From: Branchinecta lynchi
Taxonomy: Eukaryota > Arthropoda > Branchiopoda > Anostraca > Branchinectidae
Length of the DNA: 64,000 nt
NCBI GenBank assembly: GCA_023053575.1
Contig: JAKZAP010000003.1
Location: 5,432,561-5,496,560, forward strand
Reading direction: 5' to 3'
Positions within the stretch are counted from its first letter, which is position 1. The number at the start of each line of letters is the position of its first letter. Under the pieces are notes generated by a model. That model worked only from the letters and a program-made list of their open reading frames with translations. It did not search any database and was not told the DNA's origin. The position numbers and the translations under genes are program-made. Shown here piece after piece: positions 20,817-31,289 of the stretch.

Positions 20817-22993
20817 AACAAGAGCTACGAGCTCATATGGCACTTGTTACGAGTAGGCACGACTCGGTTATGTCAATGATATATCTAGTGTTTGCTAGGT
20901 GTCTTCCCACCAAGTTTCATCTCGATCCCTCCACTCATAGCGTTTCCCAAAATTTCCGGTTGCCCCCTCCAGCTCCCCCCAAAAGTCACCGGATCCGGTC
21001 CGGATTTTAAGTGGGTCGTCTGCGGCATGAGGTCTTTCCAAATATCAAGTTCCATCGAGATCCGATCACCCGTTCAAAAGTTATAAATACCTCAAGATTT
21101 TGGATTCCCCCTCCGTCCACTCCCCCCACAGTGCCCGAATCGGCTCGGTTATGTCAATGATGTATCAAGTGTTTGCTAGGTGTCTTCCCAACAAGTTTCA
21201 TCTCGATCCCTCCACTCGTAGCGTTTCCCAAGATTTCCGGTTGCCCCCTCCAGCTCCCCCCAAAAGTCACCGGATCCGGTCCTGATTATAAGTGGGTCGT
21301 CTGAGGCATGAGGTCGTTCCAAATATCAAGTTTCATCGAGATCCGGTCACCCGTTCAAAAGTTATAAATACCTCAAGATTCCGGATTACCCCTCCCTCCA
21401 CTCCCCGACAGTGCCCGAATCGGCTCGGTCATTTCAACGATGTATCTAGTGTTTTCTAGGTGTCTTCCCACCAAGTTTCATCGCGATCCCTCTACTCATA
21501 GCGTTTTCCAAGATTTCCGGTTGCCTCCTCCATCTCCGCCCAAAGGTCACCGGATCCGGTCCGGATTTTAAGTGGGTCGTCTGAGGCATGAGGTCTTTCC
21601 AAATATCAAGTTCCATCGAGATCCGATCACCCGTTCAAAAGTTATAAATACCTCAAGATTCCGGATTCCCCCTCCCTCCACTCCCCCACAGTGCCCGAAT
21701 CGGCTCGGTTATGTCAATGATGTATCTAGTGTTTACTAGGTGTCTTCCTACCAAGTTTCATCTCGATCCCTCCACTCATAGCGTTTCCCAAGATTTCCGG
21801 TTGCCCCCTCCAGCTCCCCCCAAAAGTCACCGGATCCGGTCCAGATTTGAAGTGGGTTGTCTGAGGCATGAGGTCTTTCCAAATATCAAGTTTCATCGAG
21901 ATCCGATCACCCGTTCAAAAGTTATAAATACCTCAAGATTTTGGATTCCCCCTCCGTCCACTCCCCCCACAGTGCCCGAATCGGCTCGGTTATGTCAATG
22001 ATGTATCTAGTGTTTGCTAGGTGTCTTCCCACCAAGTTTCATCTCGATCCCTCCACTCGTAGCGTTTCCCAAGATTTCCGGTTGCCCCTCCAGCTCCCCC
22101 CAAAAGTCACCGGATCCGGTCCTGATTATAAGTGGGTCGTCTGAGGCATGAGGTCGTTCCAAATGTCAAGTTTCATCGAGATCCGGTCACCCGTTCAAAA
22201 GTTATAAATACCTCAAGATTCCGGATTACCCCTCCCTCCACTTTCCGACAGTGCCCGAATCGGCTCGGTCATTTCAACGATGTATCTAGTGTTTTCTAGG
22301 TGTCTTCCCACCAAGTTTCATGTCGATCCCTCCACTCATAGCGTTTTCCAAGATTTCCGGTTGCCTCCTCCAGCTCCGCCCAAAAGTCACCGGATCCAGT
22401 CCGGATTTTAAGTGGGTCGTCTGAGGCATGAGGTCTTTCCAAATATCAAGTTCCATGGAGATCCGATCACCCGTTCAAAAGTTATAAATACCTCAAGATT
22501 CCAGATTCCCCCTCCCTCCACTCCCCCACAGTGCCCGAATCGGCTCGGTTATGTCAATGATGTATCTAGTGTTTACTAGGTGTCTTCCTACCAAGTTTCA
22601 TCTCGATCCCTCCACTCATAGCGTTTCCCAAGATTTCCGGTTGCCCCCTCCAGCTCCCCCCAAAAGTCACCGGATCCGGTCCAGATTTGAAGTGGGTTGT
22701 CTGAGGCATGAGGTCTTTCCAAATATCAAGTTTCATCGAGATCCGATCACCCGTTCAAAAGTTATAAATACCTCAAGATTCCGGATTCCCCCCCCCCCCT
22801 CCACTTCCCCCACGGTGCTCGGATGGGGAAAGTGACTATTTCCAACTTAATCATTTGGGGTCCCTGATACGCCTGGCAAGTTTTATAGTCCTAGCTTATG
22901 TGGAAGGGCCCGAACTAGCAAAATCTAGACAGACCGACGGACGGACAGAAATTGCGATCGCTATATGGCACTTGGCCGAAGGGCAAGTGCCAT
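20817..22993 (+). mobile_element. Helentron-like nonautonomous element with internal tandem array
   Basis: The boundaries come from comparison with the empty junction in macrosatellite copy 3 (24640-24665, CACAAGTGAAAATAAAAAAT). The 5' end reads AACAAGAGCTACGAGCTC, then ATATGGCACTTG. The 3' end is a hairpin with 11-bp arms, TATGGCACTTG (22964-22974) and CAAGTGCCATA (22984-22994), 9-base loop. The 5' word therefore recurs as the hairpin arm. No target duplication longer than a base or two is seen. Copies of the 5' end occur at 42307, 48431 (both minus) and 49327, and of the 3' hairpin at 36355-36386. A 3' hairpin, asymmetric terminal repeats and internal tandem repeats are known for Helentron-derived elements (DINE-1/HINE type). 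No Rep/helicase is encoded. The superfamily is inferred, not proven. Confidence 0.6.
20861..22800 (+). repeat. 280-bp tandem array with 840-bp higher-order period
   Basis: The word CGGCTCGGTTATGTCAATGA or its variant begins units at 21141, 21421, 21701, 21982, 22261 and 22541. A first unit starts near 20861, giving seven units of ~280 bases. Diagnostic variants repeat every third unit: GGTCATTTCAACG at 21427 and 22267, GTTTACTAGG at 21731 and 22571, CACTCGTAGCG at 21212 and 22053. Units are therefore arranged ABC-ABC, preceded by a C-like unit. The proline/serine-rich open frames here are by-products of a unit length that is not a multiple of three. Confidence 0.9.
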
Positions 22994-23763
22994 AAAAAAT
23001 GGTACCGTACCAGTGGATATGATGGGGTGGTAAAAACGTACCTAAGGGGGGGGGTCAGTATGGTGGTGCTGTGGGTTGTAATATACTATATGGTGGTTAA
23101 ACATATATGTATATTAAATATATATACAAGTGGGTGGTTTATTTTTAGTCACGGATGTTCCAATAAATGAACAACAAAGGGTAATGTGACAAAGGGGTGG
23201 TGGTAGTAGTGACAGTTTAATATCCGACAACAATAACAGTTCAAAAGGGGATAAGTGAAAACGAAAGATACTCACTTGGTTAGGGATGATCACCTTACAA
23301 TGGTCACTAATGATCCGTTATCCTAACTAGCGCAACCCGGTCCTAACACTAACCCAGCCCTGCCCCAACCCCTAGCTATATAAACCTCCCACACCTTCTT
23401 TCTAAACTATAAACGGCCTCACCAGAACAAACCATGCCAAACAAACCAAACAAATCAAATAATCGATTGCCTGGGGTGGCGTTGCCCTCGAACACTAGAG
23501 AAAAATAGTGTACGGTCGTTTCAATCATTTAAAAAGGGTGATATTTTTGTAATAGGGGAGGGGTGGTGATAGACGGAGAGTGACTAGGATCAGAAGCATA
23601 AAAGATACTTAGATTCCATCAGACCAAAACAGTATGTCAAACAGGGTGCATATCGCTGTGCACCCTTGTTGTAATCCATGGAGGGAGGCTTCTGGCCTGT
23701 TAACTTGTTTGTAAAAACACAAGTGAGCCCTGGATTTGGGTGTAGGTCACCAGAAACCAGGAA
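22994..23763 (+). repeat. Macrosatellite copy 2 (internally deleted)
   Basis: It begins AAAAAATGGTACCGTACCAG and follows the landmarks of copy 1 as far as CACCAGAAACCAGGAATGAT. There it fuses directly to the start of copy 3, lacking the ~120-base end. Relative to copy 1 it also lacks ~90-100 bases before GAGGGGTGGTGATAGAC and part of the TCTAGGTCCTCCAGTC block. Confidence 0.8.
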
Positions 23764-24655
23764 TGATGGGGTGATAAATACGTGCCGAAGGGGGGGGGGG
23801 TCAGTATGGTGGTGCTGTGGGTTATAATATACTGTATGGTGGTTAAACATATATATGTATTAAATATATATATAAGTGGGTGGTTTATTTTTAGTCACGG
23901 ATGTTCCCAAAAATTAACAACAGTTGGTAATATGACAAACTGGGGTGTGGTAGTAGTGAGAGCTTAATATCCGAGCACAATAACAATTCAATAGGGGTTC
24001 AGTGAAAACGAAAGGTAATCAATTGGTTAGGCTTACAATGGTCACTAACAATGGTCGATTATCCTAACTAACCCGACCCAATCCTAACACTAACCCAAAC
24101 TTGCCCCAGCCCCTAGCTATACCAAACCTCCCACGCCTACTTTCTAAAATATAAACGGCCACACCAGAACAAACCATGCCAAACGAACAGAAACAAATCA
24201 AATAATCCGTTGCCAGGGGCGGGGTTGCCTCCGAACACTGGATAAAAATAGTGTACAATCGTTTCAATCATGTAAAAAGGGTTACATTTTCGTAATAGGG
24301 GAGGGGTGGTGATAGACGGAGAGTGACTAAGATCTAGGTATACAAGATACTTAGATTCCATTCGACCAAAACAGTATGTCACGGAGCACAGCGCGGAGTG
24401 CTGTGCGAGGCTTCTAAGTCCTCCAGTCTAATTAAACTAACCACACCCGGTCAATACAATCGAAATAGATTGCCTCTTGTCTCTTGCCTCTTATCGCCTG
24501 TTAACTTGTGTATAAAAACACAAGTGAACCCTGGATTTGGGTGAAGGACACCAGAAACCAAGAAGGGCATTGTCATAGGTTTATATGTATCGGGGTATAG
24601 ATATTTTCTGCATATACCTGTGGAATGCAGAAGCTTTATGCACAAGTGAAAATAA
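23764..24655 (+). repeat. Macrosatellite copy 3; its end is the empty site for the Helentron-like element
   Basis: It carries the full order of landmarks, with a shorter AT run. Its last bases, GCAGAAGCTTTATGCACAAG then TGAAAATAAAAAAT, join straight to GGTACCGTACCAG of copy 4. This gives the uninterrupted copy-to-copy junction. Confidence 0.85.
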
Positions 24656-25935
24656 AAAATGGTACCGTACCAGTGGATATGATGGGGTGGTAAAAACGAG
24701 CCAAAGGGAGGGGGGGGGGAGAGTGCAGTATGGTGGTGCTGTGGGTTATAATATACTGTATGGTGGTAAACATGAATATTTTTGGCAAATATTGGTTTAC
24801 TTCATAAACCGTAATTCGCAAGTAAAAACCAAATATAAAAACGTATTGGTGGATATGGTATGAGGGTATACGCCGTACGGATGGGTGGTATAGCTCTGGT
24901 GGGGTCATCAAGTGATACCACTCCTTAGATTTTCGTATTTATCGGGTATATGAACTGGCGGCCTCGAATTCTTCGAAATCCCATTAATATAGAGCCTGTC
25001 CAATGGTTTCGGTGCCTAACATCACAACCAGGGCGCAAAACGGGTATAAGTGGGTGGTTTATTTTTAGTCACGGATGTTACAAAAAATTAACAACAGTTG
25101 GCAATGTGACAATCTGGGGGATGGTAGTAGTGACAGCTTAATATTCAAGCACTATAACAGTTCAAAAGAGACTGTAATAGAATTTTCTGCTGCTTTAGTT
25201 AAGTAAGTATAGGGTTTTCTCTGAGCCGGTTTGCGCTGATTGGCTGTTTGTTGCTGAGCGCAGTCAGATTATCATGCTTTGCTTACATGAGGTCAGTATA
25301 CCTCTGGGAATTCATTGTATAGGAGAAAGGCAATTTCGGTATAACTTGTCAGCGCAAAGACGGGAGTGAATACGAAAGGTACTCAATTGGATACGGATGA
25401 TCGCCTGACAATGGTCGCTAATGAACCGTTTTACTAACTAACCCAATTCTAACATTATCTCAACCCTGCCACAACCCCGAGCTATACCAAACCTCCCACG
25501 CCTCCTTTCTAGAATATAAACGGCCACAACAGATTAAACCATGCCAAACGAACAAAACCGAATCAAATAATCCGTTGCCTGAGGTGACGTTACCTCCGAA
25601 TACTGGATAAAAATAGTGTACAATCGTTTCAATCATTTAAAAAAGGTGATATTTTCGTAATACGATAGGGTTGGTGACATACGGAGAGTAACTAGAATCA
25701 AAAGTATACAAGATACTTAGATTCCATCCGACCAAAATAGTATGTCAGGGAGCATATCGCGGAGCGCTGAGCGAGGCTTCTAGGTCCTCCAGTCTATTAA
25801 ACTAGCCATACCCAAATCGTCTGTAGTGGTCAATACAATCTAACTAAATTGCCTACCCCTTGTGGTGTAGTATTCTCGGAAAATGTGTATATATCGCTGT
25901 AGACATCCCTTAATCCCTGTGTCTTGGTACTCAAG
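24656..25935 (+). repeat. Macrosatellite copy 4, with two extra segments
   Basis: The first 120 bases are typical. From ~24776 to 25040 the sequence is foreign to the other copies (CATGAATATTTTTGGC ... GTATAAGTGGG), then the repeat resumes. At 25168-25362 a further ~195-base segment (CTGCTGCTTTAGTTAAGTAA ... AACTTGTCAGCGCAAAG) is present. It is shared only with copy 5 and absent between TTCAAAAG and GTGAAAACGAAAGG in copies 1-3. Confidence 0.8.
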
Positions 25936-25939
25936 GGGT

Positions 25940-26058
25940 ATTTTAATTTAACCCATTATTTTGGGTTAAAATAATGTTAACCCAAAATAATGTTGGGTTA
26001 ACATTATTTTGTTAACCCAATTAGTGGGTTAACAAAATAATTGTTAACCCAATTATTT
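25940..26058. repeat. Cluster of GTTAAC-centred palindromes
   Basis: Within ~120 bases the words GGGTTAAC, GTTAACCC, AACATTATTTT and AAAATAATGTT alternate in both orientations. The result is a series of nested inverted repeats, for example GGGTTAACAAAATAATTGTT followed by AACCC. It sits exactly where copy 4 of the macrosatellite stops and copy 5 begins. Confidence 0.75.
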
Positions 26059-26358
26059 TCAGTCACGGCTGTTCCAACAAATAAACAGCCGTTGGTTATG
26101 TGACAAACTGGGGGGTGGAAGTAGTGACAGCTTAATATCCGAGCACACTAACAATTCAAAAGAAACTGTAGCAGAATGTTCTGCTGCTTCAGTTAAGTAA
26201 GCATAGGGTTTTCTCTCAGGCGGTTTGCACTGATTGGGTGTTTTTTGCTGAGCGCAGTCAGGTCATGCTTTGCTTACGTGAAGTCAGCATACCTCTGGGA
26301 ATTCATTGTATAGGAGAAAGGCAATATCCGTATAACTTGTCAGCGTCAAGTTACGGGG
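26059..26358 (+). repeat. Macrosatellite copy 5 (partial)
   Basis: It starts within the unit at AGTCACGGCTGTTCC and ends in the ~195-base extra segment also found in copy 4 (26163-26355, ending AACTTGTCAGCGTCAAG). The rest of the unit is missing. Confidence 0.8.
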
Positions 26359-26399
26359 GTTAATAATGGCATCTGTAACTTTTCACAATTGGTAGAATA

Positions 26400-26898
26400 T
26401 TATTAGTCAAGTTAAAGAGCGGATTCGTGTCGCATAAGCCAGATCGGTCCTCGGATCAGTCACATTGACGGGACAGTCGCCAACCGGCGAGCTAACACTG
26501 CTAACAGTCGGGTTAACATATTGCTTTCTGCTTGGTGTCATTATGTTAACCGAGGAAAATGCGGTAGCATGGCAGGCAACACAATATTTCCATTCCTCAT
26601 CTATCTCTCTGTCACTTTTGGATATGCCCACACAAACCGGATGAATGGAATTATTGCAGGCTAAGCACTGAAACGACTCTAAACCGCAATCTTGTAACAT
26701 TCAAGGTATTTCTGAACTATTGTTGGGATTCGAGAAGAGACGTTTGTGCAAGATACATTTCCAGCTTTTACTTTTCTTTCTCGCGCCATTGGAAATTTCC
26801 GCTCACTGTGGGTAGAACCATAGGGGACACGTAGTGCACTGAAAACTGCCAGCACCAAAGCTTTTCTTACATTCGTCGCAAGGATATGTCGCCATCTC
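26400..26898 (-). pseudogene. Decayed PHD-finger protein, probably LINE ORF1
   Basis: On the minus strand an ATG at ~26894 opens a frame with CDECKKSFGAGSFQCTTC and WFYP, interrupted by a TGA where a PHD finger would carry its next cysteine. It continues past the stop with a W-K-C word. After a further stop comes a second, better finger: FQCLACNNSIHPVC then EWKYCVACHA (C-x2-C ... H-x2-C ... W-x2-C-x2-C). PHD fingers in ORF1 are known from CR1-type LINEs, and LINE gag/endonuclease sequence lies 200 bases away in the opposite direction. A host PHD gene fragment is the alternative. At least two in-frame stops make it a pseudogene. Confidence 0.6.
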
Positions 26899-27111
26899 AC
26901 CCGTGAATTATGAACTTAGTGTGTGGGGATCTGACTGTGTAGATGGCGCTCAGATCTACAAGCACCGTTATACCTCAACGTTGATATTTCGTAATATCCC
27001 AAATAACTCAGTAAGTTTTAGAGTTGGCAACGCTGGACGGGGTTTAGTTCCAGTAAAGGCAGATTACACTGTTCAATATTCACACTGAGTAACAATAATT
27101 AGCAGTCGCCA

Positions 27112-27660
27112 ATGTTAGTACAGCTGGTATTAACAGCATTTAATGGAAGTGACCGTGACCGTCAGAAAAGTCTTACTTGTAAAGTCATGAAACAGGGACT
27201 TCTAGGCAAATGGGTTACCGTAAAAAAATCTCACCGTTTGAATGGTGTAAGTGTTCAGTTGGCGCCCTGCACAAATAGCCCTAAATGTGCAAACTGCGGC
27301 GGCTCTCACCCCTCATATAGTCTAGAATGTCCAGTACTCAAGTCTCGTGTTGCGACCGGTGTGAAAAAATGATGTCGCAAAAGTTCTCGGTTATTTCGTA
27401 CAATATAAACATGTCGAAAAGAGCACGTTATTGACGAACTTTCAAGTAACCATGACATCGTTTGTCTTCAAGAACATCTTCTATCTTCAGCTCATACCAA
27501 TTTGTTGAAACGGAGCCCGAACCATGTTACGTTTGTGAGTGCTGTACGGTCTACTTTTGGCAGACCTTCCGGAGGTCTTGCCTGTATTCTGAAACGTATC
27601 TCCTTCTCATCCGCAACGCCTGCGCTCTTCCATAGTGACGAAAATTTCTTGGCCGTGCGC
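27112..27660 (+). pseudogene. LINE remnant: gag zinc knuckle and endonuclease N-terminus
   Basis: Up to 27372 the frame ends with PKCANCGGSHPSYSLECPVL, a gag knuckle. Directly after it begins an endonuclease (VISYNINMSK). After a short frameshifted stretch this reads HDIVCLQEHLLSS, LKRSPNHVTFV and FGRPSGGLACILKR, then FHSDENFLAVRC. These blocks align one-to-one with the endonuclease of the LINE at 11.8-15 kb (ILCLQEHLLST, LRRSPEHFVF, RGRPSGGLAIFVR). Similarity stops near 27660, so the RT is missing. It is an old, frameshifted fragment of the same family group. Confidence 0.8.
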
Positions 27661-28363
27661 TGCCGCATCGCTGCTGCAGCACTTCTTTGCTTTTGCATAA
27701 TATGCGCTTTTGATTCACTTTCTTCTTGGTTGAAGCGGCAGCGCTGCAGCATCTTGCAGGGAAGCACGGACTCCATGACGGCAACTCCATGATTCTCGAG
27801 AAGCGCTGCCGTCTTCCTCGGAAGCGCTGCAGTGCAAAAACGGATGTAGAAAGGATCAGTCCAGAATCCGCCGAGAAGTGGACCTGCAGCATGCAACAAA
27901 AACGAGGCTCTGGCTGTTCGGCTCTTCTGGATTGACGAAGATAGAAGCTGGACAAGGAGAGACGTCTCTACTACGGCGAACAGTACTGGTGAAGTCTCCG
28001 ACTCAGTCCTGATGGATTCAACACTAAGAGAGAAAATAGAATAATTTAGTGCATTTTTAAATCTCCTTCTTTAACCTCTCCTGCTGAGGATGGTGAGTTC
28101 CCGTATGCGGCTGAGTTTGCCAATTTGGCTGCCGTAGGGTAATTTATTGTGGGTTATCTCCAGATTGATCGACTGAAATTGTGTTTATTTTATTTGAAGT
28201 TTCTATTGATGCACTGTTTGCTACTTATTTTGTCCTTCGACCCTAGTTGGTTGTATCTTAGTTTAAATAAATAAATTAAATCATACTAGTACAGAATTCC
28301 TACAGAGCAGTTTTACGACAGCTCTCAAAAGAAGCAGAACAGGAAAAATAAATAAAATAAAAT
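27661..28363. other. GC-richer unique segment; no supported gene
   Basis: 27660-27940 contains GCAGCGCTGCAG-type palindromes, and long open frames run on both strands at once (27492-27955), which argues against coding. Around 28180-28285 the sequence TTAGTTTAAATAAATAAATT may be another retroelement 3' tail. Nothing else was recognised. Confidence 0.35.
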
Positions 28364-28564
28364 TTACGTGGTATTCGCGTCCTCGGAGTCGCAAGGACTA
28401 TATTTTTCTACATCTTCGGCCCTAGCCGGCTTTTTCGGAGGGGTGGTGATAAACGAGAACGCTTCTGAATCTTCGCAATCAGACAAGAGCACAGCGAGGG
28501 GGCGATGATGTTTCGCAACACCGCTACCCGACTTGATGGGAGATATATTGCTCTCGTCCCTCAA
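28364..28564 (-). CDS. Possible terminal exon of an unknown acidic protein
   Basis: A 66-residue minus-strand frame with balanced, protein-like composition: SDCEDSEAFSF, TTPPKKPARAEDVEKY, SPCDSEDANTT, then a stop. It is serine/acid-rich and could be a disordered C-terminus. A weak acceptor-like TTGTTTATTGAG precedes it. No domain, partner exon or polyadenylation signal was found. I am not confident that it is expressed. Confidence 0.2.
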   Translation of the reverse strand: MRDESNISPIKSGSGVAKHHRPLAVLLSDCEDSEAFSFITTPPKKPARAEDVEKYSPCDSEDANTT

Positions 28565-29149
28565 TAAACAAGTCCTCTTCTCCGGGCAGAAGTAGTTGTA
28601 CTATGTACTGCACTCCTTAAGGTCGGAGGAGTTTCAGGGTAGTGATTAGGATCCGGTTCCGATACGACTTTAAATTCAAGCCGGCAGCGGGAACAGCACA
28701 AATTTCCGCTGCGTGTACGGACTGGTTGCGTTGCCGGTTGTCCGTCGAGGGCGTACGAATGGTATGTCAGATGTCTCGGTATTTGCTCTCTTTCTTGCGT
28801 CTCAGTTTTCAGGTAGCTTCGAGGTTGTCACTGTGCATGACAAGAATCAGAGATTAAGAAACATAAGGAAAATAATGCGTTTCAAAATGTGACGGAATAC
28901 CGTAGTTTCAAGCCGTCAAACCGCTATGAGGCTATGCAACCACTCTGCAGCACCCGGCACTAAAGATAAAGTCTTTAGATAATCTCTCTTCAGACAGCAA
29001 ACACTTTTTGTTAAGGTATTCCTGGAACACCGGACCTATTCGGTCGCGTGTTTGAATCCCGTTCAGTCTAAAATCAAATTTGGTTTTAGCCAATTATTTG
29101 ATTTCAACTGGCCATTAGATTTTACCTTTACCTGGTATTAACCAGGTGG
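28565..29149. other. No feature recognised
   Basis: A tRNA-like B-box word (GTGTTTGAATCCCG) occurs near 29050, but no matching A box or cloverleaf could be drawn. The frame at 28642-28857 shows no domain. Confidence 0.3.
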
Positions 29150-29945
29150 TATTTTAGCCCTGCTTACAGAAAGTAAGTGGTAAAAATCTACTTGTGAGTA
29201 AAGTCTATTAGTGTTATTACAGAATACCATATAAAGTCAGACCGTCTACATAAGCTAGCATGCACAAGCTTCATAGCCCCCTGCCGTATCAAGGAGCTGT
29301 AGAGTGCCGGCGCATTACCACACGGTTGCTAAGATACCAGAACACTATAAAATAAACTCTGGCACTTGACAGATACGTAAAGAGACCAAGTCCTAGGAGT
29401 GAGGCAGGCAGGGTGTGGTGGAGCAACCAACTATTCGAAAAGGCGCGAAAGTATAGCAAAAGAAAACTAAGCATGCCGGACATAGCAATTCACAAGTATT
29501 ATAGCTGTAAAACCAAGGTCTCTAAAAAACAAAGTATGGGTGGTACGGCGATAGAGGTTACGACGTAAAAAAATGTGTTAGTCTGTTAGTGTTAGTACAT
29601 AATCACACACAAAAGTCATAGTCTATATGCATGAGCTAGCTTGCACAAGTTTTATAGGAAGGATACGTACCTGGCGTATAAAAAAAAAAGGAGCTGTAGA
29701 GCATTGGCCCATGACCACACGATTGCTAAGATACCAGAAAAACATAACATATACTCTGGCACTTGACAGCCACGTAATAAAGAGACAAAGTCTTAGGAGT
29801 GGTGCAGGGTACGGTGTGTTTGAGCAAGTAACTACTGGAAGCAGCACGAAAGCGATAGAATAGCAAAAGCAAACTAAACATGTTACAGAACAAATAAAAA
29901 TCACATACCAGATAGCACCTTACAAATATTATATCTTTAAAAACA
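29150..29945 (+). repeat. Tandem duplication of a ~390-base unit
   Basis: 29150-29540 and 29560-29945 share, in order, CTAGC(A/T)TGCACAAG, GGAGCTGTAGAG, CACACG(G/A)TTGCTAAGATA, CTCTGGCACTTGACAG, AAGAGAC(C/A)AAGTC and GCGAAAG/GCACGAAAG. It is non-coding, and copy-to-copy divergence is moderate. Confidence 0.75.
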
Positions 29946-30002
29946 AAGTCACAAGAACTTCCTTTGATAACATTGTATTATGTTATCTTGCTGAGAGTGG
30001 AT

Positions 30003-30985
30003 TCCAATATGCAACAAGACCAAAGGTTTCAATGGGATCCCAAACATTTAATATTTGATCCAGACCGTTCAATATTTTTATTTTTAAAATTTAGAAACAG
30101 ATCAAGGTTTATAGTGGGAGTTCAAACACCTTCAAAACTAAAAAAAAATCGTTTTTTTGTACATTAAAAAAAAAAAAAAGTACAGTAACAAGTAGATCTG
30201 AAAAAAACCAAGTTCAGATATGGATTCAGCATGTGTGTTTACCCTTATAAGTCATATCTATTTCAACGTAACCAACCCAAACTTCCTGCCTTACTTCTGA
30301 CAATTTTCCGGTTTCGGCGGAATTCCGGAACTACTTAATCTAAAATCTAACTTCTAACACATTTTTCGGTTTCAGCCGGGTTCCGGGCGAATGATATGTC
30401 CGGGTAAAAAGGGTGATCATATTTGAATTCAGTGTCTCTTCTTACGGCCAGAATCAAACTTCTAATCAACTACAAATACAACCTTTGCTTGTAACAAATT
30501 TTCTGGTTTTGGCCGGATCCCGGGAAAACTACTTGTCCGACGAGACAATGATTTTAATATTCACGCTCAGCATGTCTTCTTACTCCTAAATCGAACATAT
30601 AATCAGCTTCAAATAAAATTTAAATGTTTTTAAGTGTTTCCGGTTTAGTCCGGATTTCGGGCGAACTACTTGTCCGGCGAGAAAATGGCTTACATATTCG
30701 AGTTCAACATGTCTTTTTACTCATTAATCGACTATCTAATTATCTGTTTACAAATATTTTTTTGCCCCTTAATTTGAACCCCCTCCCTTCACCTTAAATC
30801 TAGGGTTACATAGCCCGTCTACGAACTCAACCTTTCCCTTGACCCAAAGAATCCTCACACCAAGTTTCATCAAAATATCTCATTCCCTTCGAGAGTTATC
30901 GAGATCACAGATATGGCGGACAGACGGACAACTTTTGTGATGTCATAGTTTATCCCTCCATTTACGTTTTAGGACCCCAAAAAGC
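30003..30985 (+). mobile_element. Family X element, copy X1
   Basis: Family X starts near CAAGACCAAAGGTTTCGATG followed by GGATCCCA. It then contains several ~137-base units (TTTCCGGTTTTGGCCGGATT, CGGGCGAACTACTTGTCCGG, TCAGCATGTCTTCTTAC, TCTAATCAACTTCAAATAAA). It ends with CACCAAGTTTCATCAAAATA, TCATTCCCTTCGAGAGTTAT, a CAGACGGACAG run and TTTTGGGATCCCAAA. X1 has three to four internal units, and its end has mutated to TTTAGGACCCCAAAAAG. It encodes no protein. The class is unknown; a nonautonomous DNA element with palindromic ends is my guess. Confidence 0.7.
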
Positions 30986-31289
30986 CAAAGTGACGCCTCT
31001 GTAAGGGCAATATTTCCTGTTCGTCAAGAAGAACTTCCACCTATGCATGGCTCTACAGGCTAGCCTATACTGATTAACTGAATGTTCATAATGAATGGGA
31101 TGGCATGTTCGTCTGGCCCCCTCTTTCATTATAGACAATATTTGTTCTCTTCCTGGGACAAGAGAAAAGTTATGATATTTGAATATATAGACTATATATT
31201 GCACAAGCATGAAAGTGGTGGATCAAATAAATCCTGGTTCATGACCAAAATAAAGTCAACTGCAAAAGCAATGACACTAGTTAATTTTC

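Noticed and set aside
21711..22835. Proline/serine-rich frames of 70-96 residues recurring every 840 bases
   Set aside because: They follow the tandem DNA array; the unit is not a multiple of three and the frames stop within each unit.
20817..22993. Possible CRISPR-like or bacterial repeat array
   Set aside because: Units are 280 bases and contiguous without spacers, and the context is eukaryotic mobile DNA.
27492..27955. Two overlapping ~135-residue open frames on the minus strand opposite other frames
   Set aside because: Frames are open on both strands through the same GC-richer stretch, with no domain, and part of the region is antisense to a LINE endonuclease remnant.
29040..29060. tRNA-like B box GTGTTTGAATCCCG; a similar word near 38108
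   Set aside because: No A box at proper spacing and no cloverleaf could be drawn, so neither a tRNA gene nor a SINE head is called.
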